DNA from: CAVVWJ01 sp965652025
Lineage (GTDB): Bacteria; Gemmatimonadota; Gemmatimonadetes; Gemmatimonadales; GWC2-71-9
Assembly (NCBI GenBank): GCA_965652025.1
Contig: CBFGTM010000011.1
Location: 13,148 to 77,147, forward strand
Direction of reading: 5' to 3'
DNA length: 64,000 nucleotides
A program made the translations under genes and the position numbers. Of this stretch, positions 15,251-24,193 are shown piece after piece. Numbering within the stretch: position 1 is the first letter of the stretch; each line of letters starts with the position of its first letter. The notes under the pieces were generated by a model. That model was not told where the DNA came from, ran no database searches, and saw nothing but the letters and a program-made list of their open reading frames with translations.

Positions 15251-17500
15251 TTAAGCGAGCCGCATCCGCTCGAGCAAACGGTCGAACCGGGGGTCTCCGC
15301 GGAGGCTGTCGAGCAGCGGTTCGATCTTCAGATAGGCCAGCCAGCCACGCCGCTCCTGGTACGCCTTCTCCAGCCATTCGAACGCGTGATCCCGATCGCC
15401 CAGGGTGACATACAAGCCGGCCTGTGCCACCGGTGATACATACCGGGTTCGGGCCCGCTGGTGAAGCTCCTCCAGCACTGCCCGCGCCTCGCTCTCCCGC
15501 CCTCGTCGGGCCGCCACATGACCCAGTCCGGCAAACGCCAGCGCGTCCTGCTCGACATTGGCCAGCGCTTCCTTGAACGAACCGGCGGCTTCGTCGTACA
15601 GCCCCTGCTGCAGATACACCAGGCCGAGCAGCCGGTGGGTCTCCTCCGAGGTAGGGTTCAGCGCCAGCGCCCGGCGCAAGTTCTCCAGCGCGTCGTCGTA
15701 TCGGCGGGCATAGTACTGCAGCCAGCCCATGCTTCTGCGGATCGACACCGACGCGGGGTCCAGCTCGATCGCGGTCCTCCCCTGATGCAGCGCCTCCTCG
15801 AAACGCCCCATCGCCGCCAGGAACCAGGAGTACCACTGCCGCGCGGTGGCGTAGCGCGGATTGAGTCTCACAGCCGAGCTGAACTCCCGGTCTGCTCCGG
15901 GCCAATCCCAGTCATAAATGAAGGTCACCCACCCAAGCGAGGTGTGGGCCTCGGCGAGGCTGTCGTCCAGCGCGATGGCCTTTCGCGCTTCGGCCTTGGC
16001 CCGCTCCATTCCCTCCAACACCGGCGCACCGCGGTAGTCGAGGTCCAGCGCGTAGGAATCGGCCAGTCCGCTGTAGGCCAGCGCGTACCCCGGGTCTTCG
16101 GCGATGGCCTGCTCGAAGTAACGGATTCCCTCCTTGATTCCCGCCTGGGTGCGGCGGTTCCAGAAGAACCGGCCCTTGAGATACAGACTGTACGCCTTCA
16201 CGTTCGCGGTATAGCGGACTGGTGTCGGGTCGCCGACATCGCCGAGCAAGGTCGAGCGGAGTGTCTGCACGATGGTACCGGCGATCTCGTCCTGGATGGC
16301 GAATACATCCGACATCTCCCGGTCGTATCGCTCCGACCACAGGGTCCTGCCGTCTTCTACGCTGCTCAGCTGCACTGTGATCCGAAGACGATTCCCGGAT
16401 TTCCGGACCGTCCCGTCGAGGACCGTCGAGACATTGAGCCGGCTGCCCAGGGTGCGCACGTCCTCCCGCAGGTTCTTCAGGGCAAAGGCCGAGGTGCGCG
16501 GGGTGACCTGCAAGCCCTCGACCTTGCTCAAGGCGGTGATCAGCTCGTCGGTCATGCCGTCGCTGAAGTACTCGTTTTCCGGATCGGCACTGGAGTTGAC
16601 GAACGGGAGCACGGCGATGCTGCGGCGATCAGCCGTCCTGCTCTCCGGTGGAGGCGGAGGCGCGGGCGCGATCAGCGCCTCGGAGAACTCCGCCATGGTG
16701 GCAAAGCGGTCTTCCGGCGCCTTGGCCAGAGCCCGCTCGAGCGCCCGGTCCACCGCCAATGGAACTGTCGGCCGGAGCGACCGGATCGACGGCGCCATCT
16801 CGACCGCATGCCGAGCCATGGTGGCGCGAGCACTGGAGCCGGCGAAGGGCGGCTGGCCGACCAGCATTTCGAACAGCACACAGGCCAGGCTGTAGAGATC
16901 GCTGCGGCCATCCAGATCCCGCTCGGCACTGGCCTGCTCCGGGCTCATGTAGGCCGGGGTGCCGACCGCGAACCCCCGGTCCGTGATGTACACGTTGTCG
17001 CCGCCGGCCGCTGAGAGGGCAGTGGCTACGCCGAAGTCGGCCACTACCGGCTCGCCTTCCTGCAGCAGGATGTTCTCCGGCTTGATATCCCGGTGAATGA
17101 CGTTGAGCCGGTGGGCGTAGTCCAGCGCGGCCGCCACCGCGCGGGTGATCCGCAACGCGGCATCGATGGGGAGCTGGCCTTCGCGCTGGAGCCGGTCGCG
17201 CAGGGTCTCGCAGCCGGCGTAGGGCATCACGAAGTAGAGCAGTCCGTCGTTCTCGCCCGAGTCGTAAACCGGCAGGATCTGGGGATGGGAAAGGCGGGCC
17301 GCGATCCGGATCTCCCGAAGGAAGCGCTGCGGCTCGTAGCTGTGGGCCCGGTCGTGAAGGAGGACCTTGATGGCCACCTTGCGGCCGTGCTTCAGATCCT
17401 CGGCCAGGTACACTGCAGCCATGCCGCCGCGACCGATTTCCTCTTCGATGCGGTAACGATCCGCAATGGCGGCTTGCAGCTGTTCCGGTACCGCGGTCAC
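15251..17500 (-). CDS. Ser/Thr protein kinase with TolB-like and TPR domains
   Basis: A 749-residue multidomain protein. The kinase domain (about 15-275) is complete: GRGGMAAVYLA glycine loop, VAIKVL, catalytic HRDIKPENILL, VADFGVA, and GTPAYMSPEQ. A FlgO/TolB-like region (about 290-410, IAVLPFVNSSADPENEYFSDGMTDEL) is typical of adenylate-cyclase-associated and CadC-like proteins. At least six TPR-like repeats follow (about 430-740). No transmembrane helix is apparent, so it is probably cytoplasmic. This architecture is abundant in Gemmatimonadota and Acidobacteriota. Ligands and targets unknown. Start ATG at 17500. Confidence 0.93.
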   Translation of the reverse strand: MTAVPEQLQAAIADRYRIEEEIGRGGMAAVYLAEDLKHGRKVAIKVLLHDRAHSYEPQRFLREIRIAARLSHPQILPVYDSGENDGLLYFVMPYAGCETLRDRLQREGQLPIDAALRITRAVAAALDYAHRLNVIHRDIKPENILLQEGEPVVADFGVATALSAAGGDNVYITDRGFAVGTPAYMSPEQASAERDLDGRSDLYSLACVLFEMLVGQPPFAGSSARATMARHAVEMAPSIRSLRPTVPLAVDRALERALAKAPEDRFATMAEFSEALIAPAPPPPPESRTADRRSIAVLPFVNSSADPENEYFSDGMTDELITALSKVEGLQVTPRTSAFALKNLREDVRTLGSRLNVSTVLDGTVRKSGNRLRITVQLSSVEDGRTLWSERYDREMSDVFAIQDEIAGTIVQTLRSTLLGDVGDPTPVRYTANVKAYSLYLKGRFFWNRRTQAGIKEGIRYFEQAIAEDPGYALAYSGLADSYALDLDYRGAPVLEGMERAKAEARKAIALDDSLAEAHTSLGWVTFIYDWDWPGADREFSSAVRLNPRYATARQWYSWFLAAMGRFEEALHQGRTAIELDPASVSIRRSMGWLQYYARRYDDALENLRRALALNPTSEETHRLLGLVYLQQGLYDEAAGSFKEALANVEQDALAFAGLGHVAARRGRESEARAVLEELHQRARTRYVSPVAQAGLYVTLGDRDHAFEWLEKAYQERRGWLAYLKIEPLLDSLRGDPRFDRLLERMRLA

Positions 17501-17563
17501 CTGAGCTCGCTCTGGCTATTCCTTGGAAGGGAACCCGTCGAGCCGGGAATCACAAGCTGAGGA

Positions 17564-18430
17564 TTATCTCGATGGAACGGGCAGGTCGGCGATGAACCGG
17601 CGGATGGCGCCGAAATAACGGGCGGAATCGACATCGAAGGTGTCGCCATGGCCGCCGTTCAATTCCACGAATGTCTTCGGGGGCGGAGCCGCTTCATAGA
17701 GCCGGCGGCCGTGGGCGATCGGAATCACCTCGTCCCCCTGGGCATGCAGGAAGAGCTTCGGCACCGTCACCCGGGAAATCTTGTCGATGGAAGCAAACCG
17801 GCTGCGCCCGATCCAGCGTACCGGTATATAAGGATAGAGCTCCGCACCCCGGTCGATGGCCGATGTCAGCGCGCCCTCCACGATCAAGCCAGCGCTGGGA
17901 ACCCGTCCTGCCAGGTCGACGGCAACCGCCGAGCCCAGGGAGTGCCCGAAGATCACGATCCGGTCGGGCTCCACTCCGAGCCGCTCGTGGAGATGGCGAT
18001 AGGCGGCTGCCGCATCCTTATAGAGACCCTCCTCGCCCGGCGCTCCCTCGCTCTCGCCGTACCCCCGGTAGTCGAACGCCAGCTGGTTGAGTCCCAGCTG
18101 CCGGAGACCAGCATAGTGATCCGGGCGGCCGAACTGGGAGAGGTTCCCCGCGTTGCCGTGACAGATCAAGAGCCAGAAACCCTGAGCTCCGGTCTCGGCG
18201 GGAATCACCCAGCTCACCAGCCGGACGCCGTCCTCCGCCTCGAACTGGACTCGCTGAATTGGGAGACCGAGATGGGCCGGAGGAGGGAGCAGCTGTCGTT
18301 CTGGTCCGGGGAAATAGATGAGGCGGGATTCGTTGAAACGGAGCAAGAGCAGGAGCCCCAGATACGCCAGCACCACCAGCACAAGCAGGCCCCACGTCAT
18401 GCGCCCAACCGTTTTTTTCGAGGTCCTCAA
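17564..18430 (-). CDS. Membrane-anchored alpha/beta hydrolase (BEM46/YfhR-like)
   Basis: A 288-residue alpha/beta hydrolase with one N-terminal membrane helix (LLVLVVLAYLGLLLLL). The nucleophile elbow is GHSLGSA, the acid lies in HAQGDEVIP and the His in GGHGDTF. HGNAG supplies the oxyanion hole region. This matches the BEM46/YfhR group of membrane-bound serine hydrolases of unknown substrate. The longest start is TTG at 18430, overlapping the fadJ stop (TTGA); an ATG at 18400 just before the membrane helix is the alternative, and neither has a clear ribosome-binding site. Coupling to fadJ suggests co-expression with beta-oxidation. Confidence 0.85.
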   Translation of the reverse strand: MRTSKKTVGRMTWGLLVLVVLAYLGLLLLLRFNESRLIYFPGPERQLLPPPAHLGLPIQRVQFEAEDGVRLVSWVIPAETGAQGFWLLICHGNAGNLSQFGRPDHYAGLRQLGLNQLAFDYRGYGESEGAPGEEGLYKDAAAAYRHLHERLGVEPDRIVIFGHSLGSAVAVDLAGRVPSAGLIVEGALTSAIDRGAELYPYIPVRWIGRSRFASIDKISRVTVPKLFLHAQGDEVIPIAHGRRLYEAAPPPKTFVELNGGHGDTFDVDSARYFGAIRRFIADLPVPSR

Positions 18431-20553
18431 GCCGGATAATAGCGACTGGACCGACGTGACATCTCCAGCAGCGGCGCCGCCGGCCGGAACCGTTCTCCGA
18501 ACTGTTCCTGCAGCTGATACAGCGTCTCCACCACCCGTCCGGCGGTCAGATCATCGATCATGCGAAGCGGCCCTCCCCGGAACGCCGGGAACCCGATCCC
18601 GAAGATGGCGCCGATGTCCGCATCCCGGGGGATTCGCACCACGTGTTCCGCGCAAGCCATCGCCGCCTCGTTCAGCATGGCGTAGAGCAGGCGGCGCTGA
18701 ACGAGTTGGGCGTCGGCATCGGTGGACCGGACCCCCAGCAATGGGTACACGCTCTTGTCCACCCCGGCCTTGTGGCCTTCCTTGTAGCGGTAGAACCCGC
18801 GCCCGTTCTTTCGTCCCAGCCGGGTGGCGCCCAGCATTCGGCCCAGGGCGCCGGCGGGCTTCATCCGCTCCCCGAAGGCCTCGTGCATGACATTCCCCGC
18901 CTTCTCGGCCACATCGAGACCCACCTCGTCGAGCAGGGCGACCGGTCCCACAGGAAACCCGAACGTCGTCATGGTGCGATCGATCAGGTCGATCGGTACC
19001 CCCTCCTGCAACAGATGCCCCGCCTCGTTCAAATAAGGTGACAGGATCCGGTTGACCCAGAACCCGGGACGGTCGGCCACCACGATGACCGTCTTGCCCA
19101 TGCGGCGGCCGAAGCGCACCGCGGTGACGATGGTGTCCGGACTGGTCGCTGCGGTGGGAATGACCTCCAGCAGCGGCATCCGCTCCACCGGGGAAAAGAA
19201 GTGCATGCCCAGCACCCGCTCCGGCCTCCGGGCGTGCTCGGCGATGAGCCGGATCGGGATGGTCGAGGTGTTGGTGGCAAAGATCGCGTCGTGCCGCACC
19301 TCATTCTCGACTTCGGCCAGCACCTTACGCTTGACGTCGAGGTCCTCGAATACCGCCTCGATCACGAGATCGGCTCGGCTGAACCCACTGTAATCCGCCG
19401 AGCCCGAGAGCAGCGCGCTCAACTTGTCGTACTGCGGCCGGGTGAGTCGGCGCTTTTCCAGCCGCTCAGTCAGCAATCGGTTGCCAGCCTTGAGGCCCTT
19501 TCCTACCCGCACCAGGTCGGAATCCTTGAGCCGGGTATCGACCTCGACATTGAGCACCGCGGTACCCGCGATGCCGGCGCCCATGAAGCCGGACCCGACG
19601 ATCCCGAGCCGCCGGATCTGGCGGGGAGTGGCGCTGCCGGGGGGAACCCCATCGTCCTTCTTGAGCGCGGTAGTGGCAAAGAAGATTTGCACCAGCTTGC
19701 GCGACACGTCGCCGACAGCCAGCTCGCCGAAGGCCCGGTGCTCCTCCGCCAGGCCCGCGGTGACACCCTGCTCCAATCCAACCCGCACCGCCTCGAGTGC
19801 CGCAAGCGGCGCGGGATAGTGGCCGCCGGTGCGCTTGAGCACCTGCTTCCGGGCGCCGCGATAGACCAGCTGGCGCCCCGCGGAGGTCCGGTCCAGCAGC
19901 GCTCCAGCCAGTCCACCCTTCCCCGGACGCTGGGGTAGTCCGTTCCGCGACAGCCGGTCTGCCGCAACGACCGCCACCTCGCGGAGAATGCTGCGCGGCA
20001 CCACCTCATCGACCAGGCCCAGGCGCAGCGCTTTGCCGGCCCGCTCGGTCTTTCCGGTCAGGATCATGTCCAGCGCGGCGCGGGCGCCGATCAGTCGAGG
20101 AAGTCGCTGACACCCGCCGGCACCCGGGATGAGACCCAGCTGAACCTCGGGCAACCCCAATTGGGTCTTGGGATGATCGGTGGCAATCCGGTAATGACAG
20201 GCCAGGGCCAACTCGAGACCGCCGCCGAGGCAGGCGCCGTGAATGGCGGCGACGATGGGCTTGTGGAAGGTCTCGACCCGGCTGACCGTCTCCTGGCCCT
20301 GGAAGCTCAACCGCTCGGCGGCGTCCTGGCTGGTCAGCCCGGTGAACTCCTCGATATCGGCGCCGGCGATGAAGTTGTCGGCCTTACCCGAGATGAGCAC
20401 CACCGCCCGGACCGCGGGATCATCGCGGAGGGCGATGAGCATTGCCTCCAGCTCGACCCGAACGGCCGAGGTGAGCTTGTTGACCGGCTCGCCCGGAAGG
20501 TCGAAGGTGATGACGGCGACGTCGCCTTCGCGGGTTATAGTGAATGCGGACAT
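18427..20553 (-). CDS. fadJ: Fatty-acid oxidation complex alpha subunit (FadJ-type)
   Basis: A 708-residue bifunctional enoyl-CoA hydratase / 3-hydroxyacyl-CoA dehydrogenase. The crotonase half (about 1-190) has the oxyanion loops SGKADNFIAGADI and HGACLGGGLELALACHYRI; the NAD-binding half has GSGFMGAGIA (about 310), followed by the substrate helix motif HFFSPVERMPLLEVI and a duplicated C-terminal helical domain. It carries out two consecutive steps of beta-oxidation with the thiolase encoded upstream. Length matches FadJ/FadB. Start ATG at 20553. The intergenic DNA before it holds a composite repeat element. Confidence 0.94.
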   Translation of the reverse strand: MSAFTITREGDVAVITFDLPGEPVNKLTSAVRVELEAMLIALRDDPAVRAVVLISGKADNFIAGADIEEFTGLTSQDAAERLSFQGQETVSRVETFHKPIVAAIHGACLGGGLELALACHYRIATDHPKTQLGLPEVQLGLIPGAGGCQRLPRLIGARAALDMILTGKTERAGKALRLGLVDEVVPRSILREVAVVAADRLSRNGLPQRPGKGGLAGALLDRTSAGRQLVYRGARKQVLKRTGGHYPAPLAALEAVRVGLEQGVTAGLAEEHRAFGELAVGDVSRKLVQIFFATTALKKDDGVPPGSATPRQIRRLGIVGSGFMGAGIAGTAVLNVEVDTRLKDSDLVRVGKGLKAGNRLLTERLEKRRLTRPQYDKLSALLSGSADYSGFSRADLVIEAVFEDLDVKRKVLAEVENEVRHDAIFATNTSTIPIRLIAEHARRPERVLGMHFFSPVERMPLLEVIPTAATSPDTIVTAVRFGRRMGKTVIVVADRPGFWVNRILSPYLNEAGHLLQEGVPIDLIDRTMTTFGFPVGPVALLDEVGLDVAEKAGNVMHEAFGERMKPAGALGRMLGATRLGRKNGRGFYRYKEGHKAGVDKSVYPLLGVRSTDADAQLVQRRLLYAMLNEAAMACAEHVVRIPRDADIGAIFGIGFPAFRGGPLRMIDDLTAGRVVETLYQLQEQFGERFRPAAPLLEMSRRSSRYYPA

Positions 20554-20562
20554 GGTGAGCTA

Positions 20563-20665
20563 GTCGCGGGTCGCGGGTCGCGGGTCTCGGACGATCGAGC
20601 CAGTCATCGCGAGCGGGTGTGAGCCCGCGTGGCGATCCGACTCGCGACTCGTGACTCGCGACTTA
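20563..20665. repeat. Composite element: heptamers, palindromic core, inverted heptamers
   Basis: Four heptamers (gtcgcgg x3, gtctcgg) at 20563-20590 are followed by a palindromic core at 20606-20636. The core has stem ATCGC/GCGAT, inner stem CGGG/CCCG, with conserved asymmetric bulges gag and cgtg. Inverted heptamers (gactcgc, gactcgt, gactcgc) follow at 20639-20659. The element fills the fadI-fadJ intergenic space. The core bulges are identical to those of the element at 38290-38369, showing that both are copies of one defined element. Confidence 0.85.
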
Positions 20666-20669
20666 ACGC

Positions 20670-21959
20670 TCATCTCCGCTCCAGCACCATCGCGTACCCC
20701 ATCCCGCCCTGGGCGCAGATGGAGATGAGTCCGAACTGGACGTCCTGCCGGCGCATCTCGTTGGCCAGCGTGGTGACCAGCCGCGCACCGGTGGCCCCAA
20801 AGGGATGCCCTATGGCGATCGAGCCACCGGCCACGTTGGTCCGGTCCCAGTCCACCTCGCCGACCGGACCGGGAAGCCCCAGGCGATCGGCCCACGCCTG
20901 CGACCCCCACGCCTGCACGTTGGAGAGCACCTGGGCCGCAAACGCCTCGTGGATCTCGACCAGCCCCAGATCCTTCCAGCCGATCTCCGCCCGCTCCAGC
21001 GCCTTGGGCACGGCATAGACCGGACCCATGAGCAACTGCCACCCGGGGTCCACCGCGCTCACGGCATAGCTCCGGATGTAGGCCAGCGGCTCGTGTCCGA
21101 GCGCCTTGGCCTTCTCCTCCGCCATCAGCAGCACTGCGGCAGCGCCATCGGTCAGAGGCGACGAATTGCCCGCCGTCACGGTGCCGTACTTCCGGTCGAA
21201 TACCGGCTTCAGCTTGGCCAGCTGCTCCATCGAGGTATCGGCCCGGATCCCGTTGTCCTCCTGGATCACCTCGTCGCCGGTACCGAACCAGGGTGCGATC
21301 TCCCGGGTCAGCCGTCCGTCCTGGGTGGCCGCATGCGCCCGCTGATGACTCATCAATGCAATCCGGTCCTGCTCCTCTCGGCTGATTCCGTTCTCCTTGG
21401 CCATCTTCTCGGCCGACTGGCCCATGGTCTCGCCGGTGGAGGGCTCGGCGATGGCTGGAGTCACCGGGATCAGATCGCGGGGACGCACCCGCCCCACCGT
21501 CGCTACTCGCTCGCCCAGGCTGCGGGCCTTGCTGGCTTCGACCAGCGTCCGGCTGAAGCGCCGGGAATGCAGGATGGGGAGATCGGAGAGCGACTCGACG
21601 CCACCCGCGAGCACTACGTCGGCGTGGTCCAGCCGGATCTGATCCGCTGCATTGTTGATGGCCTGGGCCGCGGAGGCACAGGCCCGATTGATGGTGTACG
21701 CCGGCACACTGGGCGGAAGCTGGGGCAGCAGACTCACCTCTCGGGCCACATTGGGCGTGAGCACCGAGGGGACGACCTGGCTGAAGACCACCTCGTCCAC
21801 CTCCCGGCCGTCCACCTCGCTGCGGTACAGCAGCTCCCGAGCGGCATGCCGAGCCAGGGCTACCGCAGTAACGTCGCGATAGACCGTGCCGCTCTTGGCA
21901 AAGGGGGTGCGGACTCCGGCCACAACAGCAACCCGCCGGCCGGCGCGGTCATCAGCCAT
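20670..21959 (-). CDS. fadI: Acetyl-CoA C-acyltransferase (thiolase, FadI-type)
   Basis: A 429-residue thiolase, the last enzyme of the beta-oxidation cycle. The acylated Cys is in NRACASA (about 94), with the conserved EIHEAFAAQVL and GGSIAIGHPFGATGARL motifs and the C-terminal general-base Cys/Gly motif CAQGGMGYAM. The length (over 420) and loop content fit the FadI/trifunctional beta-subunit group rather than the shorter PhaA type. It precedes fadJ in the same operon. Start ATG at 21959, 26 bases downstream of the methyltransferase stop. Confidence 0.94.
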   Translation of the reverse strand: MADDRAGRRVAVVAGVRTPFAKSGTVYRDVTAVALARHAARELLYRSEVDGREVDEVVFSQVVPSVLTPNVAREVSLLPQLPPSVPAYTINRACASAAQAINNAADQIRLDHADVVLAGGVESLSDLPILHSRRFSRTLVEASKARSLGERVATVGRVRPRDLIPVTPAIAEPSTGETMGQSAEKMAKENGISREEQDRIALMSHQRAHAATQDGRLTREIAPWFGTGDEVIQEDNGIRADTSMEQLAKLKPVFDRKYGTVTAGNSSPLTDGAAAVLLMAEEKAKALGHEPLAYIRSYAVSAVDPGWQLLMGPVYAVPKALERAEIGWKDLGLVEIHEAFAAQVLSNVQAWGSQAWADRLGLPGPVGEVDWDRTNVAGGSIAIGHPFGATGARLVTTLANEMRRQDVQFGLISICAQGGMGYAMVLERR

Positions 21960-21985
21960 GTTATACCCCTCTCACTTCGTGCCTC

Positions 21986-22558
21986 TTACCTCTTACTTTT
22001 GACTGCGACCACGCTGGCCACAGCCCGCCAATGCTCGTCGTCGACTGTCTCGAGCACCTCGCGCCCGTGCACCACCTTGAGCGGTGCAACCAAACGAGAC
22101 AGCTCGCCCGGGTGCAGCAGGTGGGCGCTCGAGGTCGGGCCCCAGCCCGCCTCCCGCTGTGCCTCGAGAAAGCTTTCCATGATGAGAAGGCCACCGGGCG
22201 CGACCAGCCCGAGAATTCGCGGCATGTTGGCCCGGTCAAGATAATTGAACACCAGAACCGCATCAAAAGGCTCCAACTCTGGCCACTCCTCTTCCAGATC
22301 CATCTCCCGCCAATCGATGGTTAAGCCTGCAAATGCAGCCCGCGCCCTGCCGTTGGCGAGCTTGACCGGATCGCGGTCGATGGCCACCACCCGTGCCCCC
22401 AACGCGGATGCTGCGATGCTGTGGCGGCCCTGGCCACAGGCCAGGTCCAGCACCCCTTCACCCGCACGAATGCGATGAGCATGCCAGAGAAACCAGGTGC
22501 TTGGCCGCATGCCCGGCGATCGTTGGAGCGGGCCACGCTGGAGCAACTCTCGGCTCAT
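21986..22558 (-). CDS. Class I SAM-dependent methyltransferase
   Basis: A 190-residue methyltransferase with motif I VLDLACGQGRHSIA (SAM binding), the acidic end of strand 2 in VVAIDRDPVKL, and a post-motif FDAVLVFNYLDR. It belongs to the small TehB/UbiE-like group; the substrate is unknown. The C-terminal end and stop run into a run of heptamers (ctctcac, ttcgtgc, ctcttac, ctcttac; about 21969-21996). Its 5' end overlaps the head-to-head glpD reading frame. An internal ATG at 22510 would reduce but not remove the overlap. It may be first in the fadI-fadJ operon. Confidence 0.85.
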   Translation of the reverse strand: MSRELLQRGPLQRSPGMRPSTWFLWHAHRIRAGEGVLDLACGQGRHSIAASALGARVVAIDRDPVKLANGRARAAFAGLTIDWREMDLEEEWPELEPFDAVLVFNYLDRANMPRILGLVAPGGLLIMESFLEAQREAGWGPTSSAHLLHPGELSRLVAPLKVVHGREVLETVDDEHWRAVASVVAVKSKR

Positions 22559-24193
22559 CCGGCTGATCTCCTGGTCATTGGAGGGGGAATCAACGGGGTT
22601 GGCATCGCCCGCGATGCTGCCATGCGCGGTCTCAAGACCATGCTGGTCGAACAGAACGACCTTGGCTCGGGGACGAGCTCACGCTCCAGTCGCCTGATTC
22701 ACGGCGGCCTGCGCTATCTGGAGCAGGGGGAGTTCGGATTGGTCCTGGAAGCGAACCGGGAGCGGCGGATCCTGCAGCGGATCGCCCCTCATCTGGTGTG
22801 GCCTCTGCCGTTCGTATTTCCGGTGCATCGCGGCGACCGCATTTCGCGTTGGCAGCTCGCGGCCGGCATGATGCTCTATGATGTCCTGGCACTGTTTCGC
22901 AATGTGAGGCCGCACCGTTTGCTGGGCAAGCGGCGAATGCTGGAGGCCGAGCCCATGCTGCGGGACCGGGGCCTGCTCGGCGGTGCCCGCTACTTCGATG
23001 CCCAGTGCGACGATGCCCGCCTGGTGGTAGCCACCGCGCGCTCGGCCGTCCACCACGGGGCCCAGGTGGCCAACTACATGGTCGTACGCGGCCTGGAGCG
23101 CACCGCCGGACGCATAGTGGGGGCCCAGTTGGAGGACCGCCTGACTGGAGAGCGTGGCGTGGTGCGAGCCAGCGTGGTGGTGAACGCCACCGGGCCCTGG
23201 GCCGACCGGGTGCGCCGGCTGGAGGACCCCGGTGCCGCTCCGCTGCTGCAGCCCACCAAGGGCGTGCACGTGGTGGTAGACCGGGCTCGGTTGGAGCACC
23301 GGGAGGCAATCGCCTTCACCAGCCCGATCGACGGGCGGGTGATGTTCGTATTGCCCTGGGGCGATCTCTCCTACATCGGAACCACCGACACCGACACGTC
23401 GGAGCCACCCGAGGAGCTCAGCGTCACCGCCGACGATATGGTGTACTTGCTGCGCTCTGCCAATGCTCGATTCCCCAGTGCCCGGCTGAGCCTGGAAGAC
23501 GTTCGTGGCAGCTGGGCGGGACTCCGGCCGCTGCTGGCCGATGCGGGCGCCCGATCTACATCCAACCGCTCGCGGGAGCATGCGCTGGTGCAGGGGTCCG
23601 GCGGCATGCTCACGGTTGTGGGCGGGAAGCTCACGACCTACCGGTCGATGTCCGCCGAGGTGGTGGATCAGGCCATGCGCGAGCTGCGCCATCGGGATGG
23701 ACGCCAGCGGCAGGGAGCGGCCGACACCCACGAAGATCCGCTCCCCGGGGGAGAAACGGCGGACCTGAGTCAGTTCCGGGAGCGGGGACTGGAGCTGGGA
23801 ATTCAGCCGGCCAGCGTCGATCACCTGCTGCGGCACTACGGGACCGAGGCGGCCGGGATTTTCAATCTGGGAGGAGCCGACCGCCGGCTGCTCCGGCGGC
23901 TGGTGGAACCGCACCCGGCCATCGAAGCGGAAGTGGTGCATGCCGTGCGACGGGAGCTGGCCCAGCGGGTGGAGGATGTGCTGGTCCGCCGGTTCCACTT
24001 GTACTACGAGCATCCGGACCAGGGCGTATCGGTGGCCCGGCGGGTCGCCGAGCTGATGGGGGAGGAGCTGGGATGGGACCTGGAGCGAGTCCGCGCAGAG
24101 ACCGAGCGTTACCTGGAATTCGTAAATCGTCAGCAAGGTTCCGGGGCAGCTCTATTGCACGATAATCGTTCCTCTCATCCCGAACGTCGGTGA
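22481..24193 (+). CDS. glpD: Aerobic glycerol-3-phosphate dehydrogenase
   Basis: A 570-residue FAD-dependent enzyme oxidising glycerol-3-phosphate to DHAP and feeding electrons to the quinone pool. The dinucleotide-binding motif VIGGGINGVG is near residue 30. GTSSRSSRLIHGGLRYLEQG, PTKGVHVVVDR, VLPWGDLSYIGTTDTD and GGKLTTYRSM are family signatures; a C-terminal helical DAO_C domain follows. The start is uncertain: ATG 22475 or 22481 (used here) overlap the divergent methyltransferase, while TTG 22523 would avoid it and sits closer to the conserved FAD fold. The 3' end overlaps a convergent gene by 42 bases. Confidence 0.9.
   Translation: MPEKPGAWPHARRSLERATLEQLSAHPADLLVIGGGINGVGIARDAAMRGLKTMLVEQNDLGSGTSSRSSRLIHGGLRYLEQGEFGLVLEANRERRILQRIAPHLVWPLPFVFPVHRGDRISRWQLAAGMMLYDVLALFRNVRPHRLLGKRRMLEAEPMLRDRGLLGGARYFDAQCDDARLVVATARSAVHHGAQVANYMVVRGLERTAGRIVGAQLEDRLTGERGVVRASVVVNATGPWADRVRRLEDPGAAPLLQPTKGVHVVVDRARLEHREAIAFTSPIDGRVMFVLPWGDLSYIGTTDTDTSEPPEELSVTADDMVYLLRSANARFPSARLSLEDVRGSWAGLRPLLADAGARSTSNRSREHALVQGSGGMLTVVGGKLTTYRSMSAEVVDQAMRELRHRDGRQRQGAADTHEDPLPGGETADLSQFRERGLELGIQPASVDHLLRHYGTEAAGIFNLGGADRRLLRRLVEPHPAIEAEVVHAVRRELAQRVEDVLVRRFHLYYEHPDQGVSVARRVAELMGEELGWDLERVRAETERYLEFVNRQQGSGAALLHDNRSSHPERR

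Noticed and set aside
15461..17014. A 517-residue plus-strand frame
   Set aside because: Antisense to the Ser/Thr kinase gene, which has clear kinase motifs on the other strand.
20563..20665. Insertion sequence or MITE with target-site duplication
   Set aside because: The element has inverted flanks but I see no direct target duplication and no transposase, so it is reported as a composite repeat rather than a mobile element.
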